This document shows, piece after piece, positions 1 through 6,866 of a stretch of DNA of 64,000 bases (its first letter is position 1; each line of letters starts with the position of its first letter). Made by a program: the position numbers and the translations under genes. The stretch is from assembly GCA_965263165.1 (NCBI GenBank), contig OZ253584.1, positions 2,480,001-2,544,000 on the forward strand. The letters are read 5' to 3'. The notes under the pieces are model-generated. The model had not been told where the DNA came from. It made no database searches and saw only the letters and a list, made by a program, of their open reading frames with translations. This stretch comes from SAR202-VII-2 sp965263165. GTDB lineage: Bacteria > Chloroflexota > Dehalococcoidia > Lucifugimonadales > SAR202-VII-2.

Positions 1-157
1 GCATAGGAGTCAACGAGGGCCTGGCGCGGGCCACCGGCCCGCCTTCTTGCAGAATGAGAACTGTTGTGCTCTGCCATGTTTGCTGTACGCTTGACCCTTC
101 TGCCCCAAAACAGGGCCTCAGGTTTATTCCTAGTCCCACCGAGAGGAAATGAAGCGA

Positions 158-526
158 ATGACGCCAAAGCTAACTGAACTCATCGCCCGGGCGCCTTGGA
201 GGGAAGCGGTTACCTATCGGGATACCTGGCCTCACGAGTACGTAGTGTCTGAAAAGGATGGTCAGCAGGAGTTGCTGGAGGCGGTTTGCCAGCGATTCCG
301 CGCCGGGGAGGGCGTGGCTGGTTGGTTCTTCCCGATGAACAAGACCTACCTGTTCATCGGCGACTACAAATACTGGCTTGAGGACCACTGGGACACCCTG
401 GAACCGGGGCGCGACTACGTGCTGAACCGCGCTCGGCTCTACCGGGACCGCCGAGACTTCGTGATCGAGCCCGGAGACGCGGGCAAGCCGGAAGACTACC
501 CGGTTAACCCGGCGTATCAACGTTAA
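158..526 (+). CDS. Conserved small protein of unknown function
   Basis: A 122-residue soluble, charged protein with no signal peptide or membrane segment. It is rich in aromatic residues, with WPHEYV near residue 24, a central LFIGDYKYW and a C-terminal LYRDRRDFVI block. From memory, similar proteins occur widely as conserved hypotheticals, often beside DNA methylases or restriction genes, but no activity is established. I prefer the ATG at 158 because the GAGAGG ribosome site lies about ten bases upstream; the ATG at 149 is almost on top of that site. It is followed after 21 bases by a PD-(D/E)XK-like gene on the same strand, so the two probably form one unit. The bases upstream (about 52-80) weakly resemble the promoter of dispersed element A. 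Confidence 0.7.
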   Translation: MTPKLTELIARAPWREAVTYRDTWPHEYVVSEKDGQQELLEAVCQRFRAGEGVAGWFFPMNKTYLFIGDYKYWLEDHWDTLEPGRDYVLNRARLYRDRRDFVIEPGDAGKPEDYPVNPAYQR

Positions 527-547
527 ATCGGTGGAGGGAGGTCTCTT

Positions 548-1612
548 ATGGACGACGACGCAACGTTGATGGCTTACCTGGTTCCAAAACTCACCAGCCA
601 TGTCGAGGATGCAGCGACGGACGCTTTAGCTTATGTTTTGAACAAGTCCGCAACATCGCGAGATGCGCTGAATAGCCTGCTCCGGGAAGGCGGTTTTGCT
701 GTACCGCCAATTACCAGATTTGAAACTCAGGTGACCTATGAAGATGGTTCCCGGCCTGACATGACTGGTTACGACGAAAACGATGTGAATCGCCTGCTGG
801 TCGAGTCAAAATTCTGGGCTACTCTCTCGAAAGGTCAAGCCAGTAGTTACTTCAACTTGCTCGACCAATCCAGCCCAGCAGTGCTCTTGTTCATCGCTCC
901 CAACGGTAGAATCGAGACACTATGGGTGGAAATCGTCCGGCAAATTACGGAAGAAAACCCAGGAACAGAGCTTGCGCCCGTGGGTTCTTCAGATGATTGG
1001 CGAAGCGCGATGGTTGCCGGAGCCGAAAAGCGCTTGGCGTTGGTCAGTTGGGTCCGATTGCTTGATAGCATGGCTGACAAGGCTGGCGACGCTGGTGTTA
1101 AAGCAGACATTCGGCAGCTTCGAGGGCTGGCCCAAGGACAAGACGCGGAAGCGTTCTTGCCGATGCACTCCGGCGAACTGAACCCTGCCTCCGCGCGCCG
1201 TCTTGTTGGCTACACTAAACTTGTCGAGGATGTGGTCCATTCCAGGGGAGTTTCGCAAGGATGGATGAACACCAACAATTTATCCGCATCTGGGTATAAG
1301 TACGGGTACGGGAGGTATTTCCGATTGACGGGGGTGTCACCAGACATATTGTGCTGGTTTGGAGTCAGTTATGACAGGTGGGCCCAATATGGAGATACTC
1401 CATTGTGGCTGGTGGTCTATCGCGGTCAGCAGATTGCCATGGATGGAATAGTGATGAAAGAGATCGGCAAAAGACTGAATGTACAGGCCCGGGACGGCTG
1501 GGTCCCGATTTACCCCAAACTCGGTGTGGAATATTCTGAAGTTCTGGACGATGTGGCGTCCAGGTTGAAGGCGATAGCCGAAATTGTTGGGGCCCATCTG
1601 CCGGCAGAGTGA
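548..1612 (+). CDS. PD-(D/E)XK-like nuclease-fold protein
   Basis: A 354-residue protein preceded by a good ribosome site (GGAGGGAGG). Residues 70-88 hold a PD...ESK arrangement (Pro70-Asp71, then Glu86-Ser87-Lys88 inside LLVESKFW). This is the catalytic signature of the restriction-endonuclease-like PD-(D/E)XK fold, and the order and spacing fit the family. The rest is mixed alpha/beta without membrane segments. The C-terminal half (residues 220-350) has WFGVSYDRW and VPIYPKLGVEY and may be a recognition or effector domain. No neighbouring methylase or helicase is visible, so calling it a restriction or defence nuclease is inference. It is probably co-transcribed with the small gene before it. 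Confidence 0.6.
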   Translation: MDDDATLMAYLVPKLTSHVEDAATDALAYVLNKSATSRDALNSLLREGGFAVPPITRFETQVTYEDGSRPDMTGYDENDVNRLLVESKFWATLSKGQASSYFNLLDQSSPAVLLFIAPNGRIETLWVEIVRQITEENPGTELAPVGSSDDWRSAMVAGAEKRLALVSWVRLLDSMADKAGDAGVKADIRQLRGLAQGQDAEAFLPMHSGELNPASARRLVGYTKLVEDVVHSRGVSQGWMNTNNLSASGYKYGYGRYFRLTGVSPDILCWFGVSYDRWAQYGDTPLWLVVYRGQQIAMDGIVMKEIGKRLNVQARDGWVPIYPKLGVEYSEVLDDVASRLKAIAEIVGAHLPAE

Positions 1613-1676
1613 TCGCCTACGCGAACAGGCTATCTGTTCGCCTTCTGTTCAGTCCGGCCCTCCCCGCCAGCCCCTA

Positions 1677-1705
1677 TTGGAAAATGCGAACGATTGTGCT
1701 ATAGT
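1677..1705 (+). promoter_or_regulatory. Sigma70-type promoter of element A copy 1
   Basis: TTGGAA (1677-1682), a 17-base spacer and TATAGT (1700-1705). The same arrangement, with TTGCAA and an almost identical spacer, precedes copy 2 at 37615-37643. Transcription would start near 1712. Confidence 0.6.
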
Positions 1706-1711
1706 AGCCCC

Positions 1712-1910
1712 ATGAAGTGGGCAGCCGGCCCGCTTCTCTTTCTCGGAGCCTGCCGCATATGTTCGGACAGGGGGATTCTCTGTGGACTCCCCCTGTGGCA
1801 GGGGCGCTGAGGGAACAACCCAAGGGGCAAGACCCTCCGAGGAAGGCTGGGACCGGAGGCAATGCCGTTATAAGGCACAGGCTCTTTGGAGCCATCCCGC
1901 TCCATTACGG
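1712..1910 (+). ncRNA. Candidate structured RNA from element A copy 1
   Basis: The region downstream of the promoter can form a long-range closing stem, GAGCCTG (1746-1752) with CAGGCTC (1878-1884), conserved in copy 2. Inside it is a hairpin with arms ACAGGGGG/CCCCCTGT (1767-1796). After it comes a hairpin with TTTGGAGC (1885-1892) pairing to GCTCC. Between the copies, the pairing segments CCTCC/GGAGG and CGTCC/GGAGCG change in a partly compensatory way. It does not match any RNA class I recognise: it is not tmRNA, RNase P RNA or SRP RNA, and 6S RNA is not convincing. Expression is unproven. Confidence 0.4.
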
Positions 1911-2010
1911 TTCCGTTACGGTTCGTTACGGAGCCATTACAGATCCTTTACAGTTCCTTTACAGCTTCATTACGGTTTGTTACGCCCTATTACGCCCTTG
2001 TTACGGCTTC
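1901..2010 (+). repeat. Tandem 10-11 bp repeats with TTAC core
   Basis: About ten imperfect units ending in TTAC (GGTTCCGTTAC, GGTTCGTTAC, GGAGCCATTAC and so on), spaced one helical turn apart. The counterpart at 37845-37952 carries the same unit in reverse orientation (GTAACGG/GTAATGG). One-turn spacing would place a bound protein on one face of the DNA, but no binding protein is known. Confidence 0.7.
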
Positions 2011-2182
2011 GTGCCTACACCCACCGAAATCCGGCTGAGAAATGATGCACATGCAATCAAAGACCATTCCTGCCCCGGTACTCGGGGAAGGTTAGGAAGA
2101 GGGTCCTCGACAAGCGATGGATATCCGCAGGGTGAAGCGGCAGGTCGCGGGGTGGGCGCAAGACATCTGCTAAACTGCGCCT

Positions 2183-3859
2183 ATGGCCTTGCTCCGGCGT
2201 CCGACCCTCCAACGGTTTGTTCCCTCCTTCCTGCGAGCGGCCTTCGCCGACAGACCGACTCCAAAGGGGCGGAAGCGGGTCATCGCCTACGTAGCGGTCT
2301 CGATAGGCATGATGGTCGCGGCCTTGAACATGACCGTCGTGAGCGTGGCGCTGCCGCGGATCGCTGCGGACCTGAAGGGGCTGGACCACTTCCACTGGGT
2401 CTTCACGGGATACATCGTCACCGCCGCCGCCAGTCTGCCCATATTCGGCAAGCTGTCGGACATGTACGGGCGCAAGCTGTTCTTCTCCATCGGCCTGATC
2501 ATATTGATGATTGGGTCGGCGCTGTCCGGGATCGCCCAGGACATCTTCCAGCTCTCCATTTTCCGGGCCCTCGCGGGGATAGGGGCGGGCGCGCTGATCG
2601 CCAATTCGATGTCCATCGTGGGGGAACTGTTCACTCCGAAGGAGCAGCCCAAGTGGCGGGCGTTGAATCAGGGCGTGTTCGCCATTTCCAACATCTGCGG
2701 GCCGCTGGTGGGCGGACTGCTGACGGATCATCTGTCCTGGCGGTGGGTGTTCTTCATGAACATCCCGGTGGCGGCCACTGCCCTGGTTTATGCCTCCTTC
2801 GTGCTGCCGCCGTTCTACTACCGGGGGCGACGCCACCGGATCGACTTCCTGGGAGCGGCGCTGCTGCTGGCCTTTGTGATCCCGCTGCTGGTCGGCGTGT
2901 CGCTGGGAGGCAGGCAACTGCCCTGGGGGTCCTGGCAGGTGGTGGGGCTGCTCTCGGCATCAGGGGTGCTGGCGGCGGCGTTCCTGGCGCAGGAGCGACG
3001 CGCCCCCGAGCCCATCCTTCCACTTCCCGCATTCAAGAACGGCCCCTTCGCCATTTCGAACCTGGTGTATCTGCTGATTGGCCTGGGACTGTTCGGGACG
3101 ATGCTGAACCTGCCGCTGTTCGTGCAGGGCGTGGCGGGTAGAACGGCGACGGAATCGGGCCTGTTTCTGATGCCCATGACCATCAGCAGCTTCTTCGCCG
3201 GGCTGATCGCGGGGCAGTTGCTGTCGCGTTGGGGGCGCTACAAGGTGGTGGCCATCTTCAGCACGGCCACAGCGACCCTCGGCATCTACCTCTTGTCCAC
3301 GATGGACGCGAGCGCGACCCGGGCCACGATCACCCTGTACGTCGTGATCATGGGGATGGGGATGGGGGTGGCCTTCCCCCTGTTCATGGTCATCGCCACC
3401 AACGCCGTTCCGCAGCGGATGCTGGGCGTCGCCACGTCGTCTGCGGCCTTCATGCGGAACTTCGGCGGGACCATCGGCGTGGCTGTGATGGGGACCATGG
3501 TGGGCTCCCGCTTCGCCTCGGGATTTCATGCGGACATCCCGGCGCCCGCGCAGGCCGCTATGGAGCGGGCCGGCGTCCTCCTGCCCACCAACCCTCAGGC
3601 GCTGTTGGATGCCGACACGGTGGTCAACATCGAAAACGCGCTGATCGGCGCCGGGGGGGTGCAACACCTACCGGTCATACTCGACACCATGCGAGCGAGC
3701 CTGGCGTCCGCCATCGGCGACTCCTTCCTGCTGGGGGCGTTCTTCATGGGCATCGCGGTGGTGGCGTGTTTGTTCCTGCGGGAGGTTCCGCTGCGGACGA
3801 GCAACGACCCGGAGCCGGAGGATGACGTCACGCGGCCCCCCGCGGCTTCCCGGACCTGA
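2183..3859 (+). CDS. MFS multidrug exporter, DHA2 (EmrB/QacA) type
   Basis: A 558-residue integral membrane protein, likely a proton-driven drug exporter of the inner membrane. After a basic N-terminus of about 35 residues, hydrophobic segments run almost to residue 530, consistent with the 14-helix DHA2 family. The MFS motif A sits between helices 2 and 3 as GKLSDMYGRK. Motif C-like GPLVGGLLTDHLSWRW follows around residue 175, and both are hallmarks of drug antiporters. The C-terminal tail is hydrophilic. No clear ribosome site precedes the ATG, so the start is uncertain by some residues. No regulator gene adjoins it. Substrate cannot be inferred. Confidence 0.88.
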   Translation: MALLRRPTLQRFVPSFLRAAFADRPTPKGRKRVIAYVAVSIGMMVAALNMTVVSVALPRIAADLKGLDHFHWVFTGYIVTAAASLPIFGKLSDMYGRKLFFSIGLIILMIGSALSGIAQDIFQLSIFRALAGIGAGALIANSMSIVGELFTPKEQPKWRALNQGVFAISNICGPLVGGLLTDHLSWRWVFFMNIPVAATALVYASFVLPPFYYRGRRHRIDFLGAALLLAFVIPLLVGVSLGGRQLPWGSWQVVGLLSASGVLAAAFLAQERRAPEPILPLPAFKNGPFAISNLVYLLIGLGLFGTMLNLPLFVQGVAGRTATESGLFLMPMTISSFFAGLIAGQLLSRWGRYKVVAIFSTATATLGIYLLSTMDASATRATITLYVVIMGMGMGVAFPLFMVIATNAVPQRMLGVATSSAAFMRNFGGTIGVAVMGTMVGSRFASGFHADIPAPAQAAMERAGVLLPTNPQALLDADTVVNIENALIGAGGVQHLPVILDTMRASLASAIGDSFLLGAFFMGIAVVACLFLREVPLRTSNDPEPEDDVTRPPAASRT

Positions 3860-3891
3860 CGCCGGCCCCAATGCTGAAGCTGGCCCCAATG

Positions 3892-3897
3892 TATAAT
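3892..3897 (+). promoter_or_regulatory. -10 element (TATAAT) before the bicupin gene
   Basis: A perfect TATAAT lies 32 bases before the ATG at 3930. It sits inside a short direct repeat (GGCCCCAATG twice). No good -35 box is evident. Confidence 0.4.
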
Positions 3898-3929
3898 GCT
3901 TCTCATTCAACGCCCCCGGGAGGCGCGGC

Positions 3930-4937
3930 ATGACGGAAACACTACCGGCGTCGATTAGCGAGGGCCTCACCGGCCTCGGCATCGAGGAGCTTCGCCAGCT
4001 CTATGCGGAGAAGCAGATCGCCTTCGGCAAGGCGACCCTGGAGCTCGAGCGGAGGCGCCGGCAGAAGCGCATTCACGTCCTCGCCAAGGATGCCCCGGTG
4101 GGCCCGGAGGCCGGTCCCGACCAGCGCATGATCATCGGCCCGGAGCTGGGCTTCGACGTGTACAACTTCCACATCTTTACGTCGGGCAGGGCGGCGGGGT
4201 CGGACCGCTATCACTCGCACGGCGACGCCATCAAGTTCTACGTGGCCGGTGGGGGGTATGAGGTCGTCGGCGACGAGCGCTACGAGGTCAAGGTCGGCGA
4301 CTTCATGCACGTTCCCGGCAACATTTGGCACGGTACCGAGAATCCCGCCGACGAGCCCCTAGTCTTCCTGGCGGTGCAGCAGTTCGTGGGAACCCTGCGT
4401 CAGGTTCCGACGCCCTTCGTCCACGAGCATCCTCCCTACGAGTTGCCGGACGAGGAGCTCACCGAGGAGGTCATGGGCGGGTTGGATCCCTGGAGCATGT
4501 ACCGCCTCTATCTCAGGCAGCAGGTGGAGTTCGGACGGGTGGCCCTGGAGGTGCATCGGAGGCGGGAGCAGAAGAAGCTGTACGTTGCCGCCGAGGACGC
4601 TCCGCTGATGGAGTGGGGCCCCGGCAGGCACATTGTCATGGCGCCGGAGCAGGGGTTCGACCTGTATTCGTTCCAGATCTTCCTGGACTGCCTGAAGCCT
4701 GGCGAGGAGCAGGGCCTGGCCCTCTCCGGCGGCGACCTTGTGAAGCTATGCTTGGCGGGCCAAGCCGACGAGCTTGTGGGAGACAGGCGGGTTGAGGTCA
4801 ACAGGGGTGATTTCCTGCACGTCCCCGCCAATTCCCGCCACGAGACCAAGAGCACGGGCGGGGAGAACCTGCGGTACCTCTGTTGGCAGCAGCTTCCGGG
4901 AACCTTCCTCCAGACGCCCAGCCCGCTGCTGCCATAG
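3930..4937 (+). CDS. Bicupin domain protein, second cupin degenerate
   Basis: 335 residues made of two homologous halves of about 165 residues. Each half starts with a helical segment (LRQLYAEKQIAFGK; MYRLYLRQQVEFGR) followed by a cupin barrel. The first barrel keeps likely metal ligands, His95 and His97 (YHSHGD) and His134 (NIWHGTE). In the second the HSHGD site has become LSGGDL and only the late His of SRHETK remains, so only the first half is expected to bind metal. Ribosome site GGGAGG lies six bases before the ATG. A dioxygenase-like or small-ligand-binding role is possible; substrate unknown. It stands alone between the MFS gene and a convergent aldolase gene. Confidence 0.7.
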   Translation: MTETLPASISEGLTGLGIEELRQLYAEKQIAFGKATLELERRRRQKRIHVLAKDAPVGPEAGPDQRMIIGPELGFDVYNFHIFTSGRAAGSDRYHSHGDAIKFYVAGGGYEVVGDERYEVKVGDFMHVPGNIWHGTENPADEPLVFLAVQQFVGTLRQVPTPFVHEHPPYELPDEELTEEVMGGLDPWSMYRLYLRQQVEFGRVALEVHRRREQKKLYVAAEDAPLMEWGPGRHIVMAPEQGFDLYSFQIFLDCLKPGEEQGLALSGGDLVKLCLAGQADELVGDRRVEVNRGDFLHVPANSRHETKSTGGENLRYLCWQQLPGTFLQTPSPLLP

Positions 4938-5004
4938 GCAGAGTCACTACAACATCGTTGGCGGTTCACCTACCGGCTGTGGGATGCTCTCTTGGGAAAG
5001 AGCG

Positions 5005-5028
5005 CGCATGCCGCGGCCGCGGCATGCG
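5005..5028 (+). terminator. GC-rich palindrome after the bicupin gene
   Basis: A perfect 24-bp palindrome (CGCATGCCGCGG and its complement) followed by TTCTTG. It lies 70 bases after the bicupin stop and may end or stabilise that transcript. The T-run is short, so this is tentative. Confidence 0.35.
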
Positions 5029-5084
5029 TTCTTGACGAGCGCTAAGGCCTCCAGCAGTGCGACAAATGCGGCAAGTCTAGGAAG

Positions 5085-5125
5085 CATAGAAAAAGAAGGG
5101 TCGTCCCAATCGGACGACCCTTCTT
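5085..5125 (-). terminator. Rho-independent terminator of the aldolase gene
   Basis: A perfect 14-bp stem (5093-5106 with 5112-5125, arms AAGAAGGGTCGTCC) with a five-base loop. On the minus strand it is followed by a T-rich tail, 35 bases beyond the aldolase stop. It could also act on the plus strand. Confidence 0.8.
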
Positions 5126-5159
5126 CGTTATTCAGCGCTGCGTCGCTAGTGCTGGTCTG

Positions 5160-5930
5160 CTAGGAGTCTGTCTTGCGGCACCCCTCGAGGTAGCCCCTCG
5201 CTGATTGGATCAACAGGGCGCTCACGCCGGTGCAGAGGTACTGGAAGCCGGCCTCCCGCCATCGAGCGTAGGCATTCGGGTCGCGGGCGATGGTGCCGGC
5301 GTACTTGCCAGCGGCCGCGATCCTCTTTCCAGCGCCGGCAATGGCGGTAATGACGTCGGGGTGGGTGGGCTGGCCGGTGTAGCCCATGGACGACGACAAG
5401 TCCGAGGGGCCGAGAAAGACCACGTCGACACCGTCCACGGTGAGGATGTCGTCCAGGTTATCGAGCGCTTCGGTGGTCTCGACCTGCACGGTGACCAGGG
5501 TCTCCCGGTTTGCGCTGGCCACGTACTCGCCCATCGACTCAAGGATGCCGAACGAGCCGGCCCGCACGCCCGCCAGTCCCCGCTTGCCGATGGGCGGGTA
5601 CTTGACAGCCTCCACGACCGCCCTGGCCTGCTCTCCGGTGTTGACGAGGGGGATCTGGGCACCGATGACGCCGGCGTCGAGGAAGCGGAGGATGTTCTGG
5701 TGGACGCCCAGGCCGATGCGGGCGAAGGGGGCCGTCCCGCTGACCTCGGCGGCGCGGACCATATTCTCCATCGTCTGGTAATCGACGGTGGAGTGCTCCG
5801 CGTCGATGATTGCAAAGTCGTAGCCCAGCCAGCCGAGAACCTCGATTTCACCGGGTGATTGGAAGTTGCAGAAGAGGCCGAGCACAGGCTCGCCGCGGTG
5901 TAGCTTTTCCTTTACTTTGTTGGGTCGCAA
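5160..5930 (-). CDS. HpcH/HpaI-type class II aldolase
   Basis: 256 residues of the HpcH/HpaI aldolase family, which cleave 4-hydroxy-2-oxo acids to pyruvate plus an aldehyde using a divalent metal. Visible signature residues are His46 in DAEHS, Arg71 in FARIG, metal ligands Glu151 in VQVETTEA and Asp177 in GPSDLS, and the GKRGLAG loop. I chose a TTG start because AAGGAG stands six bases before it and the protein then begins MRPNKVKEKL, the normal family N-terminus. The upstream ATG at 5984 would add 18 unconserved residues and lies within a palindrome. Transcribed divergently from the PIN gene. Physiological substrate unknown. Confidence 0.88.
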   Translation of the reverse strand: MRPNKVKEKLHRGEPVLGLFCNFQSPGEIEVLGWLGYDFAIIDAEHSTVDYQTMENMVRAAEVSGTAPFARIGLGVHQNILRFLDAGVIGAQIPLVNTGEQARAVVEAVKYPPIGKRGLAGVRAGSFGILESMGEYVASANRETLVTVQVETTEALDNLDDILTVDGVDVVFLGPSDLSSSMGYTGQPTHPDVITAIAGAGKRIAAAGKYAGTIARDPNAYARWREAGFQYLCTGVSALLIQSARGYLEGCRKTDS

Positions 5931-5967
5931 TGGTGGCTCCTTTGGTGTTGGGGTGTTTACCTGGGTT

Positions 5968-5992
5968 GCTAACAAATGGCCCATTTGTTAGC
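5968..5992. promoter_or_regulatory. 25-bp palindromic operator candidate
   Basis: Two perfect 12-bp arms, GCTAACAAATGG and its complement, around one central C. It lies between the divergent aldolase and PIN-toxin genes. Its A/T-rich arms stand out in this GC-rich DNA. It could be bound by the ribbon-helix-helix antitoxin encoded at 6530 or by an unlinked aldolase regulator. Confidence 0.6.
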
Positions 5993-6017
5993 ATTTGACT
6001 GAGAGGTGGTTGCCTGA

Positions 6018-6533
6018 ATGCCAGTAATCGCTGACTCTTCTGTCCTCATCACCTTGGCCAAGGTTGACCTCTTGCATCTGCTCCGAGACCTCTACGGCCG
6101 GGTGCTGATGCCTCCCGCAGTGTACCAGGAAGTCGTCCTGCGAGGGAGTGAGCTTCACAAACCAGAAGTCTACGCAGTGGAAGATGCTCTGACCAATGGA
6201 TGGGTCATATTGTCGCCTTTGCCGGAGTCGGCCGTTGGCAACGCGCAGACCTATCGCGCTCGGGCTGGTATAGGGTCCGGAGAAGCGGAGGCCATAGCAT
6301 TGGCGGCCGACAACGCCTTGCCCCTGCTGTTGGACGACAGAAACGCCAGACGGCTGGCTGAAAGCCTTGGGCTGGAGTATCTGGGGACAGCGGCGGTTCT
6401 ATTGGAGGGTCGTTTGGCAGGCATCTTGGATGAGCCAGGCTTCCTAGCGCATCTGCGAAGCCTTGGGCGGGTGCTATGGCTGTCACCTGACGTGATAGCT
6501 GACCTTATCGCCCGAAGCGGGAGGACTTTATGA
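6018..6533 (+). CDS. PIN-domain toxin, DUF3368-like
   Basis: 171 residues with the acidic set of PIN ribonucleases: Asp6 in VIADSSVL, Glu89 in GSGEAEAIAL and Asp106/Asp107 in LLLDDRNAR. Length and motif spacing fit the DUF3368 branch of PIN-like toxins, which are expected to cut RNA in a metal-dependent way. Its stop overlaps the start of the following antitoxin-like gene by four bases (ATGA), so the two are translationally coupled. The order is toxin first, antitoxin second. A 25-bp palindrome lies just upstream. Activity is inferred. Confidence 0.8.
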   Translation: MPVIADSSVLITLAKVDLLHLLRDLYGRVLMPPAVYQEVVLRGSELHKPEVYAVEDALTNGWVILSPLPESAVGNAQTYRARAGIGSGEAEAIALAADNALPLLLDDRNARRLAESLGLEYLGTAAVLLEGRLAGILDEPGFLAHLRSLGRVLWLSPDVIADLIARSGRTL

Positions 6534-6850
6534 AGAAGGACACAATGGTGGGCGCCCGTCTGCCGGAGTCGTTGATAGCTGATCTGGAGGCCATTGAGCA
6601 GGCCGAGCACACCGATCGCTCCACCACTGTGCGGAGGCTGCTGCTAAGGGCAGTCTCGGTGTGGAAGCTGGAACACTACGCCGCTGCCTATGCTCGCGGG
6701 ACACTCACGCTGGCGCGCGTTGCCGAGGAAGCGGGTGTATCCATTTGGGAAATGAGTGAGTACCTACGCCAACGAAATATCCCCAGTCAGTACCAACTCG
6801 CCGACCTTGAGCATGACCTGGGGATCCTTTCGAGTAGACGCGGGAAGTAG
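6530..6850 (+). CDS. Antitoxin: ribbon-helix-helix plus UPF0175-like
   Basis: 106 residues. The N-terminus (VGARLPESLIADLEAIEQ, then RSTTVRRLLLRAV) is a ribbon-helix-helix DNA-binding segment. The C-terminal part (YARGTLTLARVAEEAGVSIW, then MSEYLRQRNIP) matches the UPF0175 family, the usual partner of DUF3368 PIN toxins. It overlaps the PIN gene by four bases and is expected to neutralise it and repress the pair, perhaps through the palindrome at 5968-5992. It ends 17 bases before the convergent argS stop. Confidence 0.8.
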   Translation: MKKDTMVGARLPESLIADLEAIEQAEHTDRSTTVRRLLLRAVSVWKLEHYAAAYARGTLTLARVAEEAGVSIWEMSEYLRQRNIPSQYQLADLEHDLGILSSRRGK

Positions 6851-6866
6851 AGCTGCGCCGCCCGGG

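Larger units (their letters stand above)
1676..2062 (+). repeat. Dispersed element A, copy 1
   Basis: About 390 bases that recur at 37614-38008 in the same overall orientation. Shared blocks are the promoter, the segment around 1797-1884 and the right flank (2029-2062). Between them two hairpin loops and a tandem repeat are in opposite orientation in the two copies. No open frame is conserved between copies. The block fills most of the 570-base gap between the nuclease-like gene and the MFS gene. A C-type intergenic motif follows at 2073-2100. Confidence 0.75.

Noticed and set aside
1..130. Window start considered as a third copy of element A
   Set aside because: Only about 30 bases resemble the promoter, the -10 is not kept, and the structured part is absent.
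1901..2010. Tandem repeats considered as a CRISPR array
   Set aside because: Units are 10-11 bp with no spacers and no cas genes nearby.
1717..3141. A 474-codon frame running through element A into the MFS gene
   Set aside because: Arg/Gly/Pro-rich translation in the wrong frame of the MFS gene. Its start lies in the repeat, and the MFS frame has full motifs.
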